DNA from: Lunularia cruciata | Lineage: Eukaryota > Streptophyta > Marchantiopsida > Lunulariales > Lunulariaceae | Direction of reading: 5' to 3' | DNA length: 64,000 nucleotides | Assembly: GCA_948567375.1 (NCBI GenBank) | Contig: OX419758.1 | Span: 25,301,001 to 25,365,000, forward strand | Shown: positions 37,409 through 48,785 of the stretch, one piece after another | Numbering within the stretch: position 1 is the first letter of the stretch | Layout of the letters: every line of letters starts with the position of its first letter | Position numbers and translations under genes: made by a program | Notes under the pieces: model-generated | What the model saw: only the letters and a program-made list of their open reading frames with translations | The model's database searches: none | Told to the model about the DNA's origin: nothing

Positions 37409-38560
37409 AAGAATGGGATGGATGGAATCTATGGACCACCAAATCCATTTCCACCAAACTATTGGGAATTTCATGTCTGGGTACTACCCAAGGATCATTT
37501 CACATAGTTTATCATCTCATGTTTTGGACAGAATTTTTTAAATGCAATCACCTTGTCCAAGGAACCCTTGGTACTTCTGGTTGTAACTTATGGAGAATGG
37601 TGGACGTGTTGCATCTATGTGTTAGCAAATTAGATGAATTGGAAGTAGTCTGATAGAGTATTAGCCATGGTGGCAATGCTTGAGGTTATCATTGTTGTGC
37701 AACAACAAATCAAGCATCTTATTCAATTGTTAGATGAATGAGACCAACAATCACAAGAGCACGTAGAGAGAGCACCATTTTGAGAAGGAGAAGACTGAAT
37801 CCAATTTCCAAAACCCAAGGTATTTGATGGCACAAATCTTTTAGGTGCTGTGAATAATTTTGTACTTTTTGACTATGAATGTTATTTCAAGGCTACAAAT
37901 CTTCAAGATGAATTGAAAAAAATTCTCTTAGCGTCAAGCGAATTGGACAAAATAACAAAGCTATGGTAGCAACAAGTGGAGTGAGTTGAAAGGCAATTTT
38001 TTGCACCTATCTTGACATAGGAAGAATTCAAGGATGCAATAATTGGGTGATTCCAAGCAATAAATGCCACACAAGCTGCACGAGATAAGTTGTTAAAGTT
38101 AAAGCAGATTGGTTCTATAAGAAGCTATATCATGCAATTTCAAAACAAACATCATGCAAATACTAAATATAATGGATGGTGAAGCTCTGGATCAATTTGT
38201 GAGGTGCTTGAAGTTTTAGAAGTGACTATGCAAGAGTCAAAATACTTAGAAGAAGCCATGCAACTAGCAGAGCGCTTTGATCCCTTGGTTGCAACAACAT
38301 GGTCTCGACCTCAACCTTCACAAAACCAACTAACACATTACACACATGTGGAAGAATCTGCACCAATGGAGATTGATGCCATCCAAAGGAGACTACTTGG
38401 TACAATAGATTGAGAAAGATTGTAGAAATATGGCGGTTGCTTTTTTTGTTGCCAAATTGGACATCAAATTATTGAATGTCCACTCAAGAATGGACAATCT
38501 TGACAAATTGCCCAAATGGAGGTTGTGGAGCATAATGATCAAGAAAATGAAGAATCCCAA
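37409..38560 (+). pseudogene. Gag remnant with intact zinc knuckle
   Basis: A capsid-like region in several frames. 38,204-38,413 is open (ESKYLEEAMQLAERFDPL, EESAPMEIDAIQRR), typical of the gag C-terminal part. The knuckle at 38,438-38,479 is complete: C-FF-C-CQIG-H-QIIE-C. The knuckle binds element RNA during packaging. Confidence 0.7.
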
Positions 38561-38599
38561 TAGGAGATTTTGAGCCACATATTGGGAAGTTGATTGGTT

Positions 38600-39000
38600 C
38601 TAATGGGATTGGAGGCTCAACCTATGCAAGTTTGCTTCACTTGCAAGGTATGATATCTGATCTTGGTTATAGGATTTTGGTTGATTATTGAAGTTAAGAG
38701 AATTGCATGTCTATGTAATTAGCAAAGGAATTATGTATTCCTATCAAACTAGTAATTGGAAGTAGATTGATGATGGTGGATGGTAGAAAATTTTGTACAT
38801 TTCATACCTTGCATCCTATTACCTTCAAGATTGGGAAGGAGTATTTAGAGTGTATGAGGTTTGTAGTAGCAACTCTACACTATGATGTCATTCTAGATCT
38901 AACTTCGCTTGAATGTCATAAGCTTCAATTTGATTGGGACCGATGACAAGTTCAAGTACAACACAAAGGTAGGAATTTTTGATTAGGTGGTTTTGCACCT
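38600..39000 (+). pseudogene. Retropepsin-like protease remnant
   Basis: The translation resembles 8187-8486 (LVIGSRLMMVDGRKF, FKIGKEYLECMRFVVA, DVILDLTSLECHKLQFDWD). The active-site region near 38,680-38,700 carries a stop. It sits between gag and RT as expected. Confidence 0.6.
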
Positions 39001-39037
39001 TTGAGTAAGACATCTAAGAACAGTTAGTCCCAGAATG

Positions 39038-39207
39038 GGAAGTTTATCAAGAAGGTAGCCATAGAGCAAGCCTTGAAGGGAGATGAGTCCCAAGATAGGA
39101 AGTTTGTCACGATAGCAACCATGGAGCGAGCTTTGAATGGAGATGAATCCCTAGATGAGAAGTTTGTCAGTGAAGCAGCCATAGAGCAAGCTTTGAAGGA
39201 AGGTAAG
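39038..39207 (+). repeat. Three 60-bp (20-codon) tandem repeats between protease and RT
   Basis: Units start at 39,038, 39,098 and 39,158. Each encodes a variant of KFVxxAxxExALxGDESxDx. The second and third are open in one frame (39,073-39,282). The related element at 4672-10,639 shows no such repeat at the corresponding place. The role is unknown; it may be a flexible linker that expanded by replication slippage. Confidence 0.75.
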
Positions 39208-39289
39208 TCTATTTTTGCGGTGTGGATCAAGAAAATTGCACAAGGAGAATCTCAGGAGCATCATCAAGCAATCATTAATTGAATAGTTC

Positions 39290-40600
39290 AGGAGTTTGCG
39301 GATGTGTTTCTGGATGATCTACCAAAGGGATTACCCTCAGATTGTGGTATGCCCTTCAAGATTGAGTTATTGCCAAGAAGTACTCTAATGGGCAGACCAA
39401 TCTATCGGCTCTCACCAAAGGAGTTGGAGGAGTTTTGAACAACACTTATGAAGTTATTAGAAATGCACCCCAATACTATTTGTTCCAATGAAGGATGGAA
39501 GACTTTGTTTTTATATTGATTATCATGGGCTTAATAAACAAAGAGTGAAGAATGCATATCACTTGCCTTGAATTGATGACTTGTTTGATCAATTGAGTGA
39601 AACACAATAATTTTCCAAGTTGGATCTCCATAATAATTTTGGCAAATCCCCATTGATAGAGAGGATGTGAAAAAGATTACCTTTTGCATAAGGTATGGGC
39701 ATTTCAAGTGAAGAGTTCTACCTTTTAGGCTCACTAATATTCCAACAATCTTCATGGATCAAATGCATTGGGTGTTGGATGGACTATTGGATCAATACGT
39801 GATTGGTGTTCTTGGATGATATCTTAATCTATAGCAAGATAGAGATAGAACATGTAAATCACATGCAAGAAGTCCTAAGACAACTACAAAAATTTTACTA
39901 CAAGAAGTTGAAGTGTGCCATTTGGTGGAAAGAGGTTACATTCTTGGGTCACAAGATCTTGTCGGAGGAGATCAAGATAAAAGAGAAGAAAATCAAGGCC
40001 ATTACTAATTGACCTACTCCAAAGGATGCTACATCCGTACATGCATTTAATGGATTGACCAATTTTTACCGACGGTTCATCCACTATTATGCCCATGTGG
40101 CCGCACCATTGACTGATCTCTTGGAGAAGAACTTGATCTTTTAGTGGACCACCAAGCATGAAGAAGCATTCCAAAAGTTGAAACATATGGTGTCTTCAAG
40201 ACCCATTCTTCAATTATATGATCCTTAACTACCTTGTGTGGTTGATTTTGATGCTTCTAACTTTGCGATTGGAGCCGTGTTGCAACAAGAATTCCTAGAT
40301 GGATTACATCTCATTGCCTTTGTGTCTCGTAGACTAAATACAGCTGAAAGGAATTACTCGGCTCAAGATTGAGAACAACTAGCAATGGTATATGCCACCA
40401 AGGTATGGAGGCATTATCTCTTGGAGAAACAAGTGATCATGTGAATTGATCACAAACCATTGTTGTAGACACTACACTTGGAACAAATGAAGAGTTGACA
40501 TCATCAATGGGAGGAACAACTACAATTGTTTGATATCAAACTGGAGTACAAATCCAATTGGTTCAATGCCATCCTTGATGCCCTATCATGACAACCTGAT
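39290..40600 (+). pseudogene. Reverse transcriptase and RNase H, broken
   Basis: 39,803-40,012 carries the catalytic box VFLDDILIYSK (FLDD at 39,809-39,820) and thumb motifs (HVNHMQEVLRQL, TFLGHKILSEE). About 40,240-40,600 is RNase H (DFDASNFAIGAVLQQEF, SRRLNTAERNYSAQD, DHKPL). Stops interrupt both, for instance after YSAQD and around the IDHKPL motif. These enzymes would copy element RNA into DNA. Confidence 0.8.
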
Positions 40601-40679
40601 TTGAAGTCTCTTCCTCTCATCATAACGGCAATTAAAATTATATATGAGTTGACTCCAAAGTCCAAATTGAGTTTCAAAC

Positions 40680-42080
40680 AACTCTACAACAAGATCTTTT
40701 CTTTCAAATGGTACAAGGTTGTCTTGCAGGATGCGACAAGGAGTACAATACCTTTTCTTACAAGGAAGTGCTTCTATTCTATGAGAACCGCATTTATGTT
40801 CCAGCCAAGGATAATTTCCAACTTGTGCGCCTCCAGGAAGCCCATGACTTACCAATCGTTGGTCAGATGGGTGTGGACAAGACATTGGGTACCCTCTAAC
40901 GCTAATGGTGGTGGCCCAACATGACACAAGATGTTTGAGAGTTTATTCAATTGTGTGAGAGTTGCTAGTGCAACAAGGCCAGCAATCAAAAACTAAGTGG
41001 ACTCCTTCAACCACTTCCCTTTCCATTTGCTTGATGGAAACACATGAGATTGGATCTCATCACATCCTTGCCCAAGACAAAACAAGGTCATACAATGATC
41101 GTGGTGTTTTTAGATAAGCTTAGCAAGCAAATCCATTTAGCACCAATCTTTGATACCATGGATGCTCCAACATTAGTGCAGATCTACTTCGACAATGTCT
41201 TTAAGCATCATAGGATGCCACATGTACTCATCTACAATCGTGATCCTCAATTCATTGGAAAGTTTTGGCAAGCACTCTTCCATATAATTGGCACCAAGCT
41301 TGCTTTGTCCAAGCCTATCATCTCAAACCAATGGTTGATTGAATGTGCAAATCACACCTTGGAGGATATGCTTTGTGCCTTTGTCAACATTCACCATACC
41401 AATTGGGATGAATCTCTTGCTATTGCGGAGTTTGCATACAATAATTCCAAATAGGTAAGCACCAAATTCTCTTACTTCTTCCTCAATTTTGGCCAAGATT
41501 CACTTGTTCCAAATTCCTTTCTTGATCTTCCTCCATCTCATGTCTCTCATACTTCAACCTTCTTGACCACCATATCCCAATCCCTCCAACAAGCCAAATC
41601 TCACCTCCTAGTTGCCCAAAATTGTCAAAAACAATATGCAGATCAGCATTGTCATAATCTCACCCTTCAAGTTGGTGATCAAGTCAAGCTCTCGTCTAGC
41701 AACCTACCTCTCTCACTTGATACCCAAGTCCATAAACTTGCTCCAAATTGGATTGGACCCTTTGATGTCACCCAAATCATCTTTCATGTTGCTTATCGAC
41801 TTGCACTTGCCTTTTCATATGCATATCCACCCTATCTTTCACATTTCCAAGTTGAAACCCTTTGTTCCTAGCCCATCTTCTGCTTCCTCTCATGTCCAAC
41901 CTCCTCTTTATCCTATTCCTATCAATGATCATGAGGAGTACAAAGTTGATCGTATCCTTGCACGTCACTATATTCAATGAGACCATTGGCAACATACAAA
42001 ATACAAGGTCCTTTGGAAAGGGTATCCCCTTCATGATGCCACATGGGAACGTCTTTCTCATCTCCAGAATGCACAATGGC
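40680..42080 (+). pseudogene. Integrase and chromodomain, broken
   Basis: 41,044-41,454 is a 136-codon open core beginning RLDLITSLPKTKQGHT (first Asp), with NRDPQFIGKFW (second Asp) and ECANHTLEDML (third acid). Downstream, 41,563-41,871 matches the C-terminal domain and 41,927-42,070 the chromodomain (DHEEYKVDRILARHYI, KVLWKGYPLHDATWE). A stop follows NNSK, and another lies in the chromodomain. It aligns closely with the intact frame at 62,725-64,000. Confidence 0.85.
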
Positions 42081-42141
42081 CATCCAAGAGTTTGAAGCTT
42101 CAATGGCGATGAGGATATCACCAACTAGTGGTGGAGGAATA

Positions 42142-42413
42142 TGTACAATATGGAGTTTAACAACAAAGTTAGTTAGGGCTGACAAATTAGCAAATATGAC
42201 AAATTAGCCTAGAATATTCTAGAAGTATCTAGAAAGCTTCTTGGAAACTTCCCAACTAGCTTGCAACCCAAGTAAATAACATCTAGAAGGAAACTTCTAG
42301 AAGCTCCCAACTAGCTTAGCTTGCAAGCCAAGTAGGCGACTTCTAGAAGGAAGTTAACTTGGCTTGCACTCCAAGAAAGTGGCTCCAGAAAGCTTCTTGA
42401 GAAACTTCTCATG
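42142..42413 (+). repeat. 3' LTR, truncated
   Basis: It starts TGTACAATATGGAGTTTAAC after a purine-rich tract and follows the 5' LTR for about 270 bp. Similarity stops after 'agaaacttctca'. The missing ~130 bp means transcripts could not end normally. Confidence 0.8.
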
Positions 42414-43203
42414 GAGGTTTATCCAATCCTTTCTCAAGAACCTATGAATCCTAGAGGCTGCTTCTTTATGTCTAAAAGCTCCTTCATGGGTTGGAAGGAG
42501 TAATGTCCTTGGGGAAAAAAGGAAAATAATGTCCAAGTAGAAACATCTTACTTGGAATCATCAACAAAAATAGCCCATAGTAAGAAGGAGAGTGTAGATC
42601 CAACTAGAGGGCATAAAGGTACATGGATCTTGGTATACATCCAAGGTCATGGAAAACAATTGTATGAAAGCCTAGATAAGGTCTAGAAAGTGTAACCAAG
42701 AGTATGCATCAGAAAGAGCATGTAGAGATATATTTGGAGTATGGATGTGGTTTGATAGGGAGGGATAGGAATACATGTCTCCTTTGCCCGGATATGGAAA
42801 CAACAAGATCTCATTCTATGGTGTGCAAGACCAATCCCTACCCATGGACAATTGGGACAAGACTGTGTGGGACACCGACATATTGGGATGGGATAAGGAT
42901 GTGTTGAGGCACCATGTGGAGGAGAATGATCTTGAGAGGGTGGTGAAGCAATAGTAGTGGGAGGAGTCTCTAAATGATCTTGCGGCATGGTGGGAGTGGG
43001 AGGAGTGCCCAAGGTAGAGAGAGTGTGTAAAACATCCATGATATGAGGAGGAGGGATAGGGGATAATTGGTGAGGCGTCCTCCATAGGGATAGGGGACTC
43101 CCTATGGAGGACGTAGGGTGCTCCCTCTTGTAGGGTCCTCCATTGGTATGGGAGAAGGATGTGTCCTAGAAATGAAAGGGAATTCATCTAGGTACACTTT
43201 TGC
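42414..43203. other. Unclassified sequence next to truncated LTR
   Basis: Open stretches on both strands (42,683-43,039 minus, 118 codons, Pro/Thr/Ser/His-rich; 42,816-43,187 minus) look compositional, with 'ggaggag' and 'tatggagga' repeats. No domain is recognised. Confidence 0.3.
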
Positions 43204-43369
43204 AATTGTGGGTGTATGTTGAAAAAGATGACGTAAGGATGTACCCCCTTGCACATACAGGGGTAGGGTGTTAGATGATGAGTGACAATTGTGGGTGTAT
43301 GTTGAAAAAGATGACGTAAGGATGTACCCCCTTGCACATACAGGGGTAGGGTGTTAGATGATGAGTGAC
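43204..43369. repeat. Perfect tandem duplication, 83 bp x 2
   Basis: 43,204-43,286 and 43,287-43,369 are identical by eye. The unit starts aattgtgggtgtatg and ends gatgagtgac. Perfect identity implies a recent event, or an assembly artefact. Confidence 0.9.
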
Positions 43370-45653
43370 GCCTATGAGAGTGCCTCTATGGCCCCATGCC
43401 AATGAACAAAATGGAAGCATTAAAAGACAAGCTACTGAAAGGGTATATACAAAGAAAGCGCAATGACAAAAGAGCAAGATATGGTAGTGAGATACTCGGT
43501 GTCCCAACCCAAAAGAGAGAGATAAGATAAGACAAAATTGAGGAGAACCCAAACAAAAACAGAATGGTAAGATAGAAATGATAGATAGGAGGTGGGAGAG
43601 AAGCCTATCTATGACTCAACGTGGCTTCCTCGCCTCTCCCAATATCAACACCATGTCCAGAAGATGTTACTCCAAACTCCAATCGCAGCCTGTTCCTAAA
43701 ATCAACAAAAGCAGACAATGGCTCTTTGATGAAGACTGGAAGGAGCACACTCCCATGTGCTTTAGTACATTAACTCTCCAAAAAGCTCCTTCTTCCTCCC
43801 ACGTCCAATCCTCTTATGCTAGAAGCATCACGTGCAAGAACTCCTAATATGACATAATCCCTAATTCCCAAATGCATTGAGACGTCTCCTATTTTGTACC
43901 AAAATTAAAATGTGTAACCATCACAGAACTCGATCTCATCTGAAGAGTAAAACCTGGAACCTCGCGTCTAAATCCCCGGCTCCGCTAACCTTGTCAGGCT
44001 TCCCCTTGGCCTGATTTGAGTGGATTAATCTTTGATCTCACCCCGAGAGTAAACTACTACTTCTGAGTATTTGTTACGCTTGTAGACCAAGCCCGCTTCC
44101 CGCTTAGGTAAGGTGAAAATCGGGTTAATGTCGACCTGACCACCAAATCCTCCAATTTGCATCAATTGCATTCCCGTAACCTATATGGAATCTTTTTGCA
44201 CGAGCTCGAGCTGTTGACGCTCACGTTTGTCACTCTCTTGCTCCCCATAGACCATCCAATTTTTCAATTTGGTCATTGATTAATTCCCATAACTTGACGG
44301 TAATCCTTGTCCCGCTCCGCGCAGACCATCCAATTTGATCACGGATTATTCCCGAAACCTGTTCTGTAATCCTTGCTCACACGCTCTGACTGGCGGGCTT
44401 TTGACGCTTCGAGTGATTTAGTTCGAAGATCAGTACATAGTACTATAGGGTGCTCTAGGATGTGGTGAGAAAGATAAGCTTAGTCATATAGATTGGGATT
44501 GCTGTAGCGTTGAGCACGAAGGAGGCCCATGAAGTTTTTCCAGTTCCAGTTTGTCGGAAGATGATAAAGCAAAAGAGCAACTCAAACGATGGGCAATCTC
44601 AAAGCTCTGATAAATCAGTAGAAAGTCAGTTGCTCTCGAGCTCTCAAGCTGTTCAGTCGTTGCAAGCTCCTCATCCTTGTGCCGTAAGGACCGTCAATCA
44701 TTGCTTATCGACGGTCTTATCGGATGTCAAAACCTGTTCATAGGTAAGATCGTCCAGAAATGTTCCCCGTAAACCGTTGCAACAATCTATCTTCAGCTTA
44801 CGCTAGAAGATTTATCATCCCAATTATGCGATTGTCTATAACGATCATAGGTTGGTATTGGTGACATCTACCATTTGCAGTTTAATATTTAAATTGCAGC
44901 CAACAAAAGTAATAATGGATTCCTGTTGAGCCCCTCGACTTTGACCTCAATAAATAAAGGGCAATCAAAGGAGACTAGTTTATCCTCGCTAGTTTTATCC
45001 CAAATTTTCAATTCTTTCTAGTTCTTAATGAATCTTAAGGAAATCCTTGGTCTTTGGTAACTTTCACCCGACTATCCTCGCTTCGAGGTGACACCTCAAG
45101 TTTCAAACGAGAAGAAACAACCACTGATAAACATATGAAGCAAATAGCTTCTTCCAGACTATTTAGCATGTCGATCTGTCTTCTAAACTTTGTCAAGACA
45201 CAATTACAAACCTCCTACGAGAAAGCAGCAGTCACTAGAGAAAAGAAGCGAAATCTACTTGAAGCAGTAGATAGGGCATAAGAAGACACGATAACACCAG
45301 CAAAGAGTATATCTTTTAAGAGACTGAAACGCATCTATGACTTCCTTGGCAAAAGGATCCAGAAGGAACGATGCAAGGTACGTGATGACGAAAAAACAAC
45401 GAGAGAATGCAGCACCTGGTTCACCAATCAAAAAAATCAAACATAATCTTTGAACCTTGCAGAAGACTGTGAGCAAGGGGAACGGTAAACCCACCTCAGC
45501 TTTTCTGCACATCCATCTCACCCCTCTTATCCTAACGCTTCCAGCCAATCAAAGTGGTCAATCGTTGCCGCAGCCCGTGACATGGTCATGGGATTTCTAC
45601 ATCGTAGCCAAACTCATAACATAGTGATGGTGGTTTGACTGGTTTATTTGCAC
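43370..45653. other. Intergenic, no identified gene
   Basis: Two open stretches have coding-like texture but no recognised domain: 43,578-43,847 (+, 89 codons, with MTQRGFLASPNINTMSRR) and 44,510-44,743 (+, no ATG at its start, Ser/Gln-rich). Either could be an exon of an unrecognised gene. A loose direct repeat ('cagaccatccaattt...') occurs around 44,240-44,360. Confidence 0.3.
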
Positions 45654-45695
45654 CTGTATAGTATCGTAGAGGGACCCCTCTACGATACTATACAG
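45654..45695. repeat. Perfect 20-bp inverted repeat (hairpin)
   Basis: The arms 45,654-45,673 and 45,676-45,695 are exact reverse complements, separated by two bases. It would extrude as a cruciform or fold as a 20-bp hairpin in RNA. There is no U-tract and no neighbouring gene. Its role is unknown. Confidence 0.9.
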
Positions 45696-46204
45696 ATTGG
45701 ATGAGCAGAAAAGGTGAGGTGGGTTTCCATTTCTCTCAGAGCAATTGCGCAGTTTCTTCAAAACTCCTCTGAATGGAACTCGAATAAGAGATGAAGAACA
45801 GAGGCACTTGTGTTGTGTTCAGAATGGTAAGTTCTTTTCATTAGTCTAATCTTATGTTCTTCCAACCACAACGATAACATCAATAAGTACTTTCCACCTT
45901 TTGAGGTGCGCATAAGGGAAGAAACAGAAAGGTTGGAATTTAAGATAATTTAAGTCCAGAAGTACTAAGGAAGTTAACTAGGCGTATGAAGTCAACATGT
46001 CTAGTCTAGTAACAGGTAAACGCCTTTTGGTGAAGCTAAAAAGGGCATGAGCCTCTTATCTCTAACCTTCATTGTCCTTTCTCGGATATTTCCTTTGTCT
46101 CATAAGTACAAGGAAGAAAGGATTACACTCAATGTCAAAAGATGAGGTGTCGTCCATAACGAACTTATGTTTCGAGAATCCTTTAAATGGTGGTTCGATT
46201 CTGT

Positions 46205-46277
46205 TCTCTCTCTCTCTCTCTTAATCATAGTCATCGAAAACTTTTCTCTATGAGAAAATTTTTCGATGACTATGATT
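46205..46277. repeat. (TC)n run followed by a 55-bp stem-loop
   Basis: A TC run (about 46,205-46,220) leads into arms 46,223-46,240 and 46,260-46,277, exact reverse complements of 18 bp. The inner part also pairs (ttttctc with gagaaaa). Nearly the whole 55 bp forms one stem with a 3-base loop and one bulged base on each side. Confidence 0.85.
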
Positions 46278-46680
46278 TTGAATGACAATCCCATTACTTC
46301 AAACATGACTGCAAAATAAAGTTTAAATGATCTAGGGGCAAATTCAATGGATGTTTCTAATTTTAACTTCAACCCTAGTGGTTGATCTCGCTAACTACGA
46401 TTGACGACAAATCATCCTATTTATATTGCAATTAGTCTAATTTGCTGCCGTTCTTACTTAAAGCTTTTATGTTTCTGTCAGTTTTGAGAATGATCATTCT
46501 CGAAGCGGACTTTGAGTGAAAAAGTCACATCTTTTAATAGCACTTATTTGCTTCAATATTTAAGACTAAGACGAAGAGGATCTATCAGCATGAATTCTTT
46601 TTCCCTGTTCCCTATCAAGTATAGGAAGCTTATTAAATGAGTATATATAGACGAGCCAACCATATAATTCCTTGCATGGA

Positions 46681-46805
46681 AGAATGTTTTTTGCTAAATT
46701 TTCAAGCGACTTTATGTCACCCTCGCTTTTCTTCTTTACTCAGCAGAATGTTTTTTGCTAACTTTCAAGGGAATTTATGTCTCCCACGCTTTTCTTCTAA
46801 TCAGC
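46681..46805. repeat. Tandem duplication, ~64 bp x 2, diverged
   Basis: Units 46,681-46,744 and 46,745-46,805 share agaatgttttttgcta...tttatgtc...cgcttttcttct...cagc, with several substitutions and small gaps. Confidence 0.8.
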
Positions 46806-48609
46806 AGATAGTTTTCTATCTTATTTAATCCACGGTTTTCTTCTACAAGGATAATATTTTCTACCCGATTCAACTCATTTAAAACGAGTTTTGAGTTTCG
46901 GATGTTATGGTTACTATAATGATTCAATAAAATTTTGTGGATGGTAGTCTTTAATTTTACTGGTGGGTTTCACCCCTAAATAATTTATTGGTAATAGTTA
47001 TACAGTTGAAAAATATTTACAAGGTGGGTAGGAGATGTCCTGTAGACATTTATCGGTATTCTTAAGTAAATCATGCAATTTTTTCATTTCAATATTATTA
47101 GATCTTTATTTCCGGTCAAAATTGGCAATGCACTATTTTAGTGATCAAGTTCTTGAAAGTATTCTCCTTGGTTTGCTTCCTTTAAGATGTCTCCTTTCTC
47201 AATCATGAAACTCTTAAAACAATAACTTACTTTGCTCACCAATATCCTCACCGAGCAATTGTGAGAATGATGCAAAGGTACCTATGTAAGAAAGAAAATA
47301 AAGGATACCCGTGTATATTGACACTAGTAATATTAGCATAGAATTCTTTTCAAGGGTGTATACTGGAATTTTTATTTTTTTCTAAATAGGGCTGATGATA
47401 ATTTAAGTAAATACTTTTGGTAAGATTGATATTGTTAAAATCACCTGAAAACGTAAATATTCAAAACTCCATTTAATGGTTTTGCTTGCCTAACGCTCAA
47501 TTGAGTTCTGAGTTAGATAAGTATAAATGATTGAATTTAATGTGAAATTTTACTTTAAAGATTTATTTTTGATTTATCAATCCTTTGTAAGGTTTTCCGT
47601 GCATAACTTATCATCCTTTTCTAGCATGTTAAAAAAATGAAGCTTTAATCAAGTGACTACAAGCTGTTTATGATCTACTTTGGGCTTCTTATGATGTAAA
47701 AAATTACATACTATAAATAAAATCCACAAATAATTTAAATAATAATAGTTCACGAAATAGGTGGAATTTACCTTGTACCTTGACCAAATTGTGAATTTGT
47801 ATACTTTTTAGCATAAGTTCTGAAGTCAAAAAAAAGAAAAAGTAAATAAATTGCATTTTTGCATCCTCTACATATATCTTTCAACCTCAAATTTCATATT
47901 TGGTTTTAGAATCCACAACTTTATCTTATTTTCTGATTGCAGGTGGCTTGTTTATTGCAGGTTACATTAGCACAAAATTGAACATAAGTTCAATATCTTA
48001 AATCTATGATTGGGTTGTACGAGCTACCTTACGCTTTGTTTTTTCTTTTCAAAATAGCGAACGCCGTTAACAACCGCATCCTAGAAAAGAGATTTATTTG
48101 GCCCATATTGTAGCTAAAATGTTAGCTATGGTGCATGTTTATACACTACTCATTGATTAATATAACCTAACCATCTAAATCGATCAGAAGAATTTGTAAA
48201 TTTGTTTTCAATTCTTATACCTTAGTTTATGAAAACATTCATTTTTCCTCTAAATTTTCACAAGATATCCATAAATATTTAATGATAAGTACCTTGGCAC
48301 AAAGAAGGGTTCCATTAACCGTTCTTAATTTGGTAATTGGAACCCGAATGATCCTATATCTACATGAAGATTCCTTTCAGCACCATTTTTCCTGCCCAAT
48401 TCAAACTCCAATAGTTTCTCCAATATGCTCTCTCAAAGTCTTCACAAGAAGTGCACGATCATGCACATTTGTGAACAGAGATGTTTTCCCCTATTATTTA
48501 TAAGTTTTCTTGGCTTGGAGGGAATGTTAGTATGCTTTGCTTTGTAGAGGACATGTGTCAGGGTAGATTTATACTTGGTCCGAGATAATCAGGTGATAAT
48601 AGCCGATGT

Positions 48610-48785
48610 CATTGTTAGAAACCCTACGCGGGATAATGTTTTGGAAGGAGTGATTACCCATCTCCCTGGATGGGCGGCGAGTGCAGCAGCAGGTCATCAT
48701 TGTTAGAAACCCTACGCGGGATAATGTTTTGGAAGGAGTGATTACCCATCTCCCTGGATGGGCGGCGAGTGCAGCAGCAGGTCAT
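48610..48785. repeat. Perfect tandem duplication, 88 bp x 2
   Basis: 48,610-48,697 and 48,698-48,785 are identical by eye. The unit starts cattgttagaaaccc and ends with the 'gcagcagcaggtcat' segment. It is GC-richer than its surroundings. Confidence 0.9.

Larger units (their letters stand above)
36995..42413 (+). mobile_element. Chromovirus (Ty3/gypsy), nearly full length, decayed
   Basis: 5' LTR 36,995-37,395, primer site 37,397-37,408, gag with zinc knuckle, protease, RT, RNase H, integrase, chromodomain, purine-rich tract (about 42,127-42,141) and a truncated 3' LTR (42,142-42,413). The protein order is the standard Ty3/gypsy chromovirus order. Stops and frameshifts occur in every domain. 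Comparison with the intact integrase at 62,725-64,000 shows many of them are single C-to-T or G-to-A changes. Confidence 0.88.
45696..48609. other. Intergenic AT-rich region
   Basis: Apart from the hairpin (46,223-46,277) and the 64-bp duplication (46,681-46,805), I see no gene or element. Short open stretches lack domains. Confidence 0.4.

Noticed and set aside
43578-43847. 89-codon plus-strand frame with coding-like texture
   Set aside because: No recognisable domain or clear splice partner. Kept only as a remark in the intergenic entry.
44510-44743. 77-codon Ser/Gln-rich plus-strand frame
   Set aside because: It has no ATG at its start, no family match I can recognise and no linked exon; left unnamed.
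46223-46277. Hairpin as a microRNA gene
   Set aside because: Plant precursors are usually longer with defined mismatches. Nothing shows expression, so it is listed only as a stem-loop.
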